Positions 24,170 to 30,690 of a stretch of DNA of 32,126 nt are shown here, in pieces. This DNA is from Muribaculaceae bacterium. Lineage in GTDB: Bacteria > Bacteroidota > Bacteroidia > Bacteroidales > Muribaculaceae. The position numbers were made by a program, and so were the translations under genes. Where the stretch lies: positions 1 through 32,126 of the forward strand of contig JAEDFO010000023.1 in the NCBI GenBank assembly GCA_016292745.1, in the 5' to 3' direction. The first letter of the stretch is position 1; each line of letters starts with the position of its first letter. Under the pieces are notes generated by a model. That model was not told the origin of the DNA and searched no databases. It saw only the letters and a list, made by a program, of their open reading frames with translations.

Positions 24170-24325
24170 ATGACCAGATTCGTTACAGTATTATTTCTGA
24201 TTTCAGCGAATTTGTTGCTTATGGCGGCCGGGCTTGTGGCGCACAGCGACAATGCCGAGGCCTATGTGGCTGATGGCGCAAAAGGGTATTCGAGCAATTT
24301 GCCGAGCGGCTCCGTAAACCATTGA
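24170..24325 (+). CDS. Small predicted exported peptide (51 residues)
   Basis: An ATG at 24170, 17 nt after the rfbC stop, opens a 51-codon frame. Residues 1-21 (MTRFVTVLFLISANLLLMAAG) have a basic residue, a hydrophobic core and small residues, as a signal peptide or a short membrane anchor would. The remaining about 30 residues are polar and rich in Ala, Ser, Gly and Asn, without cysteine. I do not recognise it. It lies between rfbC and the Fur-like gene with short gaps (17 and 16 nt), so it would be cotranscribed. Small frames of this size can be spurious; the signal-like start and the tight spacing argue for a real gene. Confidence 0.5.
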   Translation: MTRFVTVLFLISANLLLMAAGLVAHSDNAEAYVADGAKGYSSNLPSGSVNH

Positions 24326-24341
24326 AAATTTCAGTTAAATA

Positions 24342-24755
24342 ATGAAGACTACAGATGAAATCATCAGGGAAGCAGGGCTGCGAGTGACTCCGCAGCGCCG
24401 ATTGGTGTACGAGACAATGCTGGAACTTCGCCATGCCACCATCGACGACATTTCCACTTTTGTGGCGGGCAAAGATAGCCGGATAAATCTCTCGACGGTG
24501 TATCGTATTGTCGAGACATTCTGCAATGCACACTTGCTTACCATGGTGTTTCATCCGTCTACCGGAAAATGTTTATACGACATCACGGTGGCCGAGCATC
24601 ACCACTTTTTTGACGGGGTGAGGGTGATTGATTTCAGCGACCCGCATCTGAGTGAAATAATAAAGAATTATCTTAAGGCCTCAGGACGCTATTCATCGCT
24701 CGATGTCGACAAAATCCAGGTTCAGATAACCGTGGCCGACAAATCGGAGCAGTAA
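24342..24755 (+). CDS. Fur-family transcriptional regulator lacking the structural-zinc CxxC motifs
   Basis: The 137-residue protein has the Fur winged helix (about 1-80: LRVTPQRRLVYETM and NLSTVYRIVETF) and a C-terminal dimerisation domain. By comparison with PerR, the regulatory metal ligands appear present: His31, Asp80, His86, His88 and Asp97. The HHHxxC-xxC loop is shortened (EHHHFFDGVRVIDF), so the CxxC that holds structural zinc is absent, and there is no second CxxC near the C-terminus. It could therefore be a metal- or peroxide-responsive repressor that does not need structural zinc. The target genes are unknown. The gene ends at a strong hairpin. Confidence 0.88.
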   Translation: MKTTDEIIREAGLRVTPQRRLVYETMLELRHATIDDISTFVAGKDSRINLSTVYRIVETFCNAHLLTMVFHPSTGKCLYDITVAEHHHFFDGVRVIDFSDPHLSEIIKNYLKASGRYSSLDVDKIQVQITVADKSEQ

Positions 24756-24771
24756 AATTAATGAAAGGGAA

Positions 24772-24809
24772 GCAGGGCGTATGCAATTTCATTTCTGCAT
24801 ACGCCCTGC
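24772..24809. terminator. Bidirectional terminator between the Fur-like gene and lutC
   Basis: A perfect 14-bp stem (24772-24785 with 24796-24809, GCAGGGCGTATGCA) has a 10-nt loop and is followed on the plus strand by TATTGTTGTTT. It separates two convergent genes, 16 nt after one stop and 23 nt from the other. Confidence 0.85.
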
Positions 24810-24832
24810 TATTGTTGTTTGCACCTATGTAA

Positions 24833-25444
24833 TCAGTCGGTAAGAATCACAGTCACACCGCGTGCAGCTTGAGCACCATACACAAGGGCCTGTTCGATAT
24901 CGGCTGTCTTCGACGGACCGGATATGAACGTGCCGAAGCCATAGTCGGAATGCTTTCCGTCGGGCATGTCAACCTCTGGGAAGTTGATACGTTCGTAGGC
25001 CTGGTGCATATTGCTTACAATGTTGGCTTTTGAAACCAGAATCACCAGGTATTCGGCGCTGAAGCACATGGCGCGCTCCTTCATGGTCTGAGGAATCCAT
25101 ACGCAGCCGTTTTCGGCGCAAGCCACCTCGCCGCGTATCACTCCCACATCGGTGTGGTCGAGGTCCTGCGCCTTTTTCACTGTGTCGGGGTTTAGCTGAG
25201 CGTTGATGCCTTCAATGTTGCTGGCTATGATGCTGGCGTTGGGGTAGGCTTTGTGCACCAGTTCGTTAAGGTCGTCGGATGGCTTGGCCTCGATGAGGTG
25301 GGCACCGGCGATTGTGGTAGTGGTTTCGATAAACTGGGCTACCGGGTCGTCGTATGTGATAGTCTCGAAGTCAAGGTTAGGCATGTCGTAGGTTTCGCGC
25401 GTGTGAGCGCGCAGCCGTTGCAATATTTCGTCTTTGCTGTTCAT
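24833..25444 (-). CDS. lutC: Lactate utilization protein C (LUD domain)
   Basis: From the ATG at 25444 (MNSKDEILQRLR) the protein is 203 residues, the normal size of LutC/YkgG. It has a LUD domain over most of its length, with the conserved HTDVGVIRGEVACAENGCVWI region (about 107-129) and the C-terminal FGTFISGPSKTADIEQALVYGAQAARG. LutC is a non-iron-sulfur subunit of the LutABC complex that oxidises L-lactate to pyruvate. The longer reading frame upstream is rejected: the LutB stop and this start overlap in TGATG. It is the last gene of the lutABC unit. Confidence 0.93.
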   Translation of the reverse strand: MNSKDEILQRLRAHTRETYDMPNLDFETITYDDPVAQFIETTTTIAGAHLIEAKPSDDLNELVHKAYPNASIIASNIEGINAQLNPDTVKKAQDLDHTDVGVIRGEVACAENGCVWIPQTMKERAMCFSAEYLVILVSKANIVSNMHQAYERINFPEVDMPDGKHSDYGFGTFISGPSKTADIEQALVYGAQAARGVTVILTD

Positions 25445-26859
25445 CACTTTTTGTTTTCGTTGGTTACTAATCCCTTTTTCCAAAGTTCGTGGAACGACGC
25501 CTTTGCCATTACCGGCATTGCATGTCCCTCGCACCAAGTGTTTATCTTAATGTTGGTGAGACATTCCGGCAGATGGTTTACCATAGGAGCGCATCGGAGA
25601 GCCGAGGTATAAAGGCTTGGATGCTCAAACAATGCAGCCATTCCCTTCGACATGATTTTCTTCATCGGGTCGGCATTGCCGTGGCTGTCGAGTTCCTGGC
25701 GCCATTTGTAGATTTGGGTTGAAAGGTCCACTTTCACTGGACATACATTGTCGCACGAGCAGCAGAGCGAACAGGCGGAACAGTTGCCGTAGTGCTCAGC
25801 AGGGTTGCGTAGCATACCAAGATTTATGCCGATAGGGCCAGGGATGAAGTATGAGTAGGAATAGCCACCTGAACGGCGATACACTGGGCAGGTGTTCATG
25901 CAGGCGCCGCAGCGCATGCATTTCAGAGTTTGCCAGTGGTCGGGGTTGTTTAGGATGCTGCTTCGGCCGTTGTCGACGAGTATAATGTGCATCTCGCCGC
26001 CTGGGCGTGGCTTTCGGAAATGCGATGTGTAGACAGTGGTGGCTTGTCCTGTGCCGTGGCGTGCAAGAAGACGCTGGAATACGGCCATCGACTTGTAGTT
26101 GGGTACAAGTTTCTCGATGCCCATCGACACGATGTGCAATTTGGGAATTGAAGTCGACATATCGGCATTGCCCTCGTTGGTGCACACCACGATGTCGCCG
26201 GTTTCGGCGATGCCGAAGTTAGCACCAGTCATGCCGCAGTCGGCAGTCATGAAGTTGTTTCGCAGGTGGTAACGTGCGCAGCGTGTCAGGTAGGTTGGGT
26301 CGCTTAGGTCGTCGGGTACTGGGTCGTCAACACCATATTGGCTGAGTGGGCTCACACCCTTGTTGCTGAAGCATTCGGCCACCTGTTCACGGGTTATATG
26401 GATAGCCGGCATCACAATGTGGCTTGGCGCGAGCTTCATTAGCTGGAGGATGCGTTCGCCAAGGTCGGTTTCCACTACGTCGATACCTTGCAGCTCAAGA
26501 TGCTCGTTCAGATGGCACTCTTCGGTGAGCATAGATTTGCTCTTCACCACTTTCTTCACGTTATGGCTTTGGAGAATGTCGGAAACGATGCTGTTGTATT
26601 CAACGGCGTTCGATGCCCAATGAACGATTGCTCCGTTGCGTGTGGCAGCGGCTTCAAACTGCTCGAGATAGTCGGCCAGATGAGTGATGGTGTGTTTCTT
26701 TATCTGGCTGGCAGCTTCGCGCAGTTGTTCCCATTCGGGAATTCCTTTTGCCAAGGTGTCGCGCTTGGCTCGCACTCCCCAGAAAGTCTGGTCGTGACGA
26801 CTTACGCGGTTAGCGTCGGCGTTGAACTGTGCCGCGCGTTTTGAATGGTCGGTACTCAT
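25444..26859 (-). CDS. lutB: Lactate utilization protein B (iron-sulfur, LUD domain)
   Basis: The start at 26859 (MSTDHSKRAAQFN) gives 471 residues, as expected for LutB/YkgF. An N-terminal LUD domain (about 60-290) is followed by two [4Fe-4S] binding clusters: Cys314, 317, 320 and 324 in CMRCGACMNTCP, and a Cys-rich second site (about 360-373, CSACSLCC and CDNVCP). LutB passes electrons in the LutABC L-lactate oxidation complex at the membrane. A longer frame of 606 codons exists, but its extra 135 residues lie over lutA and are unlike any family member. The ATG overlaps the lutA stop by 4 nt (ATGA), a sign of translational coupling. Confidence 0.94.
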   Translation of the reverse strand: MSTDHSKRAAQFNADANRVSRHDQTFWGVRAKRDTLAKGIPEWEQLREAASQIKKHTITHLADYLEQFEAAATRNGAIVHWASNAVEYNSIVSDILQSHNVKKVVKSKSMLTEECHLNEHLELQGIDVVETDLGERILQLMKLAPSHIVMPAIHITREQVAECFSNKGVSPLSQYGVDDPVPDDLSDPTYLTRCARYHLRNNFMTADCGMTGANFGIAETGDIVVCTNEGNADMSTSIPKLHIVSMGIEKLVPNYKSMAVFQRLLARHGTGQATTVYTSHFRKPRPGGEMHIILVDNGRSSILNNPDHWQTLKCMRCGACMNTCPVYRRSGGYSYSYFIPGPIGINLGMLRNPAEHYGNCSACSLCCSCDNVCPVKVDLSTQIYKWRQELDSHGNADPMKKIMSKGMAALFEHPSLYTSALRCAPMVNHLPECLTNIKINTWCEGHAMPVMAKASFHELWKKGLVTNENKK

Positions 26860-27617
26860 AGTCCGCTTGCTAAAATTTCTACAACGTGAATAAATTTGAT
26901 GTCGCCATTTCCGTCGAGACGGCTGAACTTGCCTTTGTTTTTGGCTATAATACCTTGCATGTGCATAAGGCACGAAGAGTCGGGACCTGTGATGAATTCG
27001 GCTCCGGTGGCAATGTGCCGTTGAATCTTGTCGTGTCCCATGCGTGTTGATACGGCAGTTTCCTCGATGCTGAACATACCGCCGAATCCGCAGCATTCGT
27101 CGACGCGCTCCGGTTCGAGAACCGTGATTCCGTCCACCAGTTGCAGTAGGTCCTTGATTTTGTTGAACTGAGGCACGTTGCGTTCTGATGGCGACGACAG
27201 TCCCAGCTCGCGAACGCCGTGGCAGCTGTTGTGGAGGCTCACCTTGTGGTTGAATGTGCACCATGGAAGTTGGGTTGGCTTAACCACGTCGTGGATGAAT
27301 TCCACCACATCCATTGTGCGTTCTGCCGCCTGGCATTCGTGGCCTGCAATGCGCTTGTGGAACAGTCTCACATATGCAGAGCAGCTGGCCGAAGGGGCCA
27401 CCACATAGTCGTAGGCACTGAAAATATCGTTGTAATGCTCAACGAGTTTCTTCGATTTGCCCTCGAATCCGGCATTTCCCATAGGCTGGCCACAGCACGT
27501 TTGGCGCTCGGGATATTCGACGTCGAGTCCAAGTTTCTTGAGCAGCTTGAATGTAGCCACCCCCACGTTGGGGTATAGGGCATCGACGTAGCATGGTACG
27601 AATAATCCTACTTTCAT
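26856..27617 (-). CDS. lutA: Lactate utilization protein A (cysteine-rich CCG-domain)
   Basis: The 253-residue protein contains two CCG domains typical of LutA/YkgE and heterodisulfide-reductase-like subunits: TCCGQP (Cys41, Cys42) and ECCGFGG (Cys175, Cys176). These bind an unusual iron-sulfur centre. It is the first gene of lutABC and acts with LutB and LutC to convert L-lactate to pyruvate, feeding electrons to quinone or another acceptor. It starts at 27617, 74 nt after the end of aldA on the same strand. A hairpin lies in that gap, so readthrough from aldA is possible but not certain. Confidence 0.94.
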   Translation of the reverse strand: MKVGLFVPCYVDALYPNVGVATFKLLKKLGLDVEYPERQTCCGQPMGNAGFEGKSKKLVEHYNDIFSAYDYVVAPSASCSAYVRLFHKRIAGHECQAAERTMDVVEFIHDVVKPTQLPWCTFNHKVSLHNSCHGVRELGLSSPSERNVPQFNKIKDLLQLVDGITVLEPERVDECCGFGGMFSIEETAVSTRMGHDKIQRHIATGAEFITGPDSSCLMHMQGIIAKNKGKFSRLDGNGDIKFIHVVEILASGL

Positions 27618-27637
27618 TTTTCTTTTAAATCAAGACA

Positions 27638-27667
27638 GTGTGCCTAACCTGGGTTGGTAGGGCACAC
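27638..27667 (-). terminator. Hairpin between aldA and lutA
   Basis: A 7-bp stem GTGTGCC/GGCACAC (27638-27644 with 27661-27667) lies 24 nt after the aldA stop. No T tract follows on the minus strand, so it may be a weak terminator, a processing site, or part of the lutA leader. Confidence 0.45.
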
Positions 27668-27691
27668 CATCCTCATAATATTAATAATGTA

Positions 27692-29125
27692 TTACTTAGT
27701 TTGCAGATAGGTTACATGGGTGCGCAGATATTCTTCAACGCCATGCTTGCCGTCGGCACCGCCGATACCGCTCTTCTTCACACCGGCATGGAAGCCTTGG
27801 ATAGCCTCGAAGTGGAAGCGGTTGATATAGGTTTCGCCGAATTCGAGTTCGCGTACACAGCGAACGGCAGTGTTGAGGTCGTTGGTGAATACCGACGAAG
27901 CCAAGCCGTATTCGCAGTCGTTAGCCCAAGCAAGCACCTGGTCGATGTCTTCCCATTCGATAATCGGGAGCACCGGGCCGAATGTCTCTTCGTGGATGAT
28001 GTCCATGTCCTGACGGCAGTTGTCGAGCAGGGTTGCAGCATAGAAGTAACCCTTGTCGCCAACGCGATGACCACCGCACAGCACCTTTGCGCCTTGAGCG
28101 ATGGCATTGGCCACCTTGGCTTCAACGCTTTCGAGAGCACGCTTCTCAACCAGCGGACCCATGTCGATATCGTCGGCCGAGAATGGGTCGCCCACCTTCA
28201 CTGCCTTGAATTTCTCGAGGAGCTTCTGAGTGAGGGCTTCCTTAATGTCCTTGTGTACATATAGGCGTTCGGCGTTGTTGCAAATCTGGCCGTTGTTGCC
28301 GATGCGGCTGTCGAGGATAGCCTGGGCAGCGAGGTCAAGGTCGGCATCGGGGAATACGATAACCGGGGCCTTGCCACCGAGCTCGAGCGATACCTTGGTG
28401 ATGTTGTTGGCAGCGGCTTTCATGATGCTTTCGCCTGCTCCCACCGAGCCGGTGACGCTGACAATGTCGATTTTCGGGCTGCCGGCCAATGCGTTGCCAA
28501 CAACCGAGCCTTTACCAGTGACTACGTTGAACAGACCTGCCGGAAGACCAACCTTGTCGACAACTTCGGCAAATACGGTGCAGTTTTCGGGAGTAAGCTG
28601 GGCTGGCTTGATTACTATCGAGCAACCGGCAATCAGTGCTGCGCCTGCTTTGCGCGCGATGAGGAAGAACGGGAAGTTCCATGGAAGGATTCCGGCCACC
28701 ACACCGATGGGCTTCTTTGAGAGCAGGATGGTCTCGCCGCGGTTGTCGCTTTGTATGATTTCGCCTTCGATGTGACGTGCAAACGATGCCATATAGTCGA
28801 AGTATCCGATTGTGGCATCCACTTCGATAGTGGCCCAAGTGCGGGTCTTGCCCTGCTCGCGCATTATTATTTCGATAAATTCATCGCGACGCTCTTTCAC
28901 GCCGGCGGCAATTTTCTTGAGGTATTCGCCGCGTTCAACGGCAGGCACTTTCTCCCAAGCCTTTTGTGCTGCCTTTGCTGCGTCGAGGGCTTCTTCAACG
29001 TCTTCGATTGTTCCGTTAGGCTGGCGTGAGCACACTTCTTCAGTGGAGGGGTTGAGTACGTCGATCCATTCACCGGAACGGCTTTCTACAAACCGCCCGT
29101 TGATGTACATCTTAAGGTCTTTCAT
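27692..29125 (-). CDS. aldA: Aldehyde dehydrogenase, lactaldehyde dehydrogenase (AldA)-like
   Basis: The 477-residue enzyme aligns by eye over its full length with E. coli AldA (479 residues), including RHIEGEIIQSD and the C-terminal FHAGVKKSGIGGADGKHGVEEYL. The NAD-dependent aldehyde dehydrogenase residues are in place: Asn150 (LPWNFP), Glu248 (LELGGKAP) and the catalytic Cys282 (GQIC). AldA oxidises L-lactaldehyde to L-lactate, and also glycolaldehyde, with NAD. Lactaldehyde comes from fuculose- or rhamnulose-phosphate aldolases. The lutABC genes downstream would take the resulting L-lactate to pyruvate. The exact substrate is inferred from similarity and context, and the rest of a fucose or rhamnose pathway is not in the window. 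Confidence 0.93.
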   Translation of the reverse strand: MKDLKMYINGRFVESRSGEWIDVLNPSTEEVCSRQPNGTIEDVEEALDAAKAAQKAWEKVPAVERGEYLKKIAAGVKERRDEFIEIIMREQGKTRTWATIEVDATIGYFDYMASFARHIEGEIIQSDNRGETILLSKKPIGVVAGILPWNFPFFLIARKAGAALIAGCSIVIKPAQLTPENCTVFAEVVDKVGLPAGLFNVVTGKGSVVGNALAGSPKIDIVSVTGSVGAGESIMKAAANNITKVSLELGGKAPVIVFPDADLDLAAQAILDSRIGNNGQICNNAERLYVHKDIKEALTQKLLEKFKAVKVGDPFSADDIDMGPLVEKRALESVEAKVANAIAQGAKVLCGGHRVGDKGYFYAATLLDNCRQDMDIIHEETFGPVLPIIEWEDIDQVLAWANDCEYGLASSVFTNDLNTAVRCVRELEFGETYINRFHFEAIQGFHAGVKKSGIGGADGKHGVEEYLRTHVTYLQTK

Positions 29126-29215
29126 TTCTTTTTAGGTATTAAGTTAATAAATTTATTTGTTGTTGCCCTGTTTGTGAAAGGCCGGAGAAGACTTTTATGT
29201 GCAATTTCCGACTCA

Positions 29216-29232
29216 TTCACAAAATTAGTGAA
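29216..29232 (-). promoter_or_regulatory. Putative aldA promoter -7 inside a small palindrome
   Basis: On the minus strand TAATTTTG (29227-29220) matches TAnnTTTG, about 95 nt before the aldA ATG at 29125. It lies within the inverted repeat TTCAC-N7-GTGAA (29216-29232), which could be an operator. No clear -33 box is seen. Confidence 0.35.
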
Positions 29233-29318
29233 TTGGATGTGGAAAATATAAATTTTCAGCATATAATTATTGTGAAAAAATGCCATAAAACAATGTGAAA
29301 TCACACATAATTTATATA

Positions 29319-29459
29319 GGAGCCGTTGATGGCAGTGGCAAGCGCGCTGAGAGGCTTGGCCGGATGCGTGTGCCGGTGCTGACTCTACATGGCGGCTATA
29401 CTTTGGGACGATGGAGGCGGCCGGACCTGTGGAAAACCACCGAGGTGAAAAATATTTGA
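29319..29459 (+). other. GC-rich block in the aldA-rpsL gap, possible gene remnant
   Basis: The 525-nt gap between aldA and rpsL is AT-rich except here. One frame is open across the block and ends at a TGA at 29457-29459; within it an ATG at 29364 gives 31 residues (MRVPVLTLHGGYTLGRWRRP and on). The frame before that ATG reads GAVDGSGKRAERLG, which faintly resembles a P-loop. I cannot identify it and do not call a gene. It may be a degraded gene end or a non-coding element. Confidence 0.3.
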
Positions 29460-29476
29460 AATTAAGGTTAAAAACA

Positions 29477-29508
29477 TTTGGTTTTTAGGCTATTAGTTGC
29501 TAACTTTG
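29477..29508 (+). promoter_or_regulatory. Bacteroidota-type promoter for the str operon
   Basis: TTTG at 29477-29480 and TAACTTTG at 29501-29508 with a 20-nt spacer are an excellent consensus match. The leader to the rpsL ATG is about 135 nt and AT-rich near the start codon. Confidence 0.8.
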
Positions 29509-29650
29509 CAACGCTTTTCGCTGGATAGTTCAGCCTCGTTATCGCTAATCGGTTGATTGAGTGATGATTGGGGCCGGATTTTACGGCGTAATGAAAATTG
29601 AGAAATATCGAATAAGTTAGTATTAATAAAAGCAAAAAAAAGAAACTAAG

Positions 29651-30043
29651 ATGCCTACAATTCAGCAATTAGTAAGAAAAGGCCGAGTAGCTTTGGAAGA
29701 CAAGAGTAAGTCGCCTGCTTTGGATTCTTGCCCACAGCGCCGTGGCGTGTGTGTGAGAGTGTACACTACTACACCAAAGAAGCCTAACTCTGCAATGCGA
29801 AAAGTTGCTCGTGTAAGATTAACAAACGGTAAGGAGGTTAACTCCTATATTCCGGGCGAAGGTCATAACCTGCAGGAACACTCAATCGTGATGGTACGTG
29901 GTGGACGTGTAAAGGACCTTCCAGGTGTACGTTATCACATCGTACGCGGCACATTGGATACCGCAGGCGTAAACGGCCGTACACAGCGTCGCTCGAAATA
30001 TGGAGCAAAACGTCCTAAAGCCGGAGCTGCCAAGAAGAAATAA
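29651..30043 (+). CDS. rpsL: 30S ribosomal protein S12
   Basis: The 130-residue protein matches S12 throughout: CPQRRGVCVRVYTTTPKKPNSAMRK (27-51), GEGHNLQEHS (69-78) and RGGRVKDLPGVRYH. S12 lies at the decoding centre of the small subunit. Lys43 and Lys88, the positions where streptomycin-resistance changes classically occur, are both the usual lysine. The C-terminus ends in a Lys-rich tail. It is the first gene of the str operon (rpsL-rpsG-fusA), with a strong promoter. Confidence 0.98.
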   Translation: MPTIQQLVRKGRVALEDKSKSPALDSCPQRRGVCVRVYTTTPKKPNSAMRKVARVRLTNGKEVNSYIPGEGHNLQEHSIVMVRGGRVKDLPGVRYHIVRGTLDTAGVNGRTQRRSKYGAKRPKAGAAKKK

Positions 30044-30126
30044 TTCCTTTTCTTAAGAGAGAACAAAACAAAGTACAAAAAACTTAGTTTTTGATTCTAT
30101 TGGATTGAAATTACGGTTGAGTAAAT

Positions 30127-30142
30127 GGCATAAGAGTATGCC
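30127..30142 (+). promoter_or_regulatory. Intercistronic hairpin upstream of rpsG
   Basis: GGCATA-AGAG-TATGCC is a perfect 6-bp stem with a tetraloop in the 151-nt rpsL-rpsG spacer, 52 nt before the rpsG ATG. In E. coli the S12-S7 spacer is the S7 autoregulatory site, so this could be a counterpart; the E. coli structure is larger and not evidently shared. Confidence 0.3.
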
Positions 30143-30194
30143 GTTGAAGAATGTAACAGCCAAGCGAACAAAAACGCAATTATTTTAAAGAAAA

Positions 30195-30671
30195 ATGAGA
30201 AAGGCTAAGCCAAAAAAACGGGTAGTATTGCCAGATCCCGTGTTCGGTGATGTAAGAGTTTCAAAATTCGTTAATCACCTTATGTATGACGGAAAGAAGA
30301 ACACCTCATACACAATATTCTATACAGCACTTGAGACTGTAAAGGCAAAGTTGCCAAACGAGGAGAAATCGGCTTTGGAAATTTGGGAAAAAGCACTCGA
30401 GAACGTAACTCCTCAGGTGGAAGTTAAATCACGCCGTGTGGGCGGTGCAACTTTCCAGGTGCCGACGGAAATCCGTCCTGACCGTAAAGAGTCAATATCA
30501 ATGAAAAATCTCATCAACTTCGCTCGCAAACGTGGTGGTAAGACAATGGCCGACAAACTCGCAGCCGAGATTGTTGACGCATACAACCAGCAGGGTGGTG
30601 CTTTCAAGCGTAAAGAAGACATGCACCGCATGGCCGAAGCTAACCGCGCATTTGCACATTTCAGATTTTAA
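30195..30671 (+). CDS. rpsG: 30S ribosomal protein S7
   Basis: The 158-residue protein is S7, which nucleates assembly of the 30S head by binding the 3' domain of 16S rRNA. Conserved blocks visible are the N-terminal MRKAKPKKR and DPVFGDVRVSKFVNHLMYDGKK, the central NVTPQVEVKSRRVGGATFQVP and the C-terminal KRKEDMHRMAEANRAFAHFRF. The length is normal. It follows rpsL by 151 nt and precedes fusA by 19 nt. Confidence 0.98.
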   Translation: MRKAKPKKRVVLPDPVFGDVRVSKFVNHLMYDGKKNTSYTIFYTALETVKAKLPNEEKSALEIWEKALENVTPQVEVKSRRVGGATFQVPTEIRPDRKESISMKNLINFARKRGGKTMADKLAAEIVDAYNQQGGAFKRKEDMHRMAEANRAFAHFRF

Positions 30672-30690
30672 TTGATAAATAATTCAGACA

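Noticed and set aside
26860..27264. N-terminal extension of LutB to 606 residues
   Set aside because: It overlaps lutA in another frame and does not resemble LutB; the ATG at 26859 with the ATGA overlap is far better.
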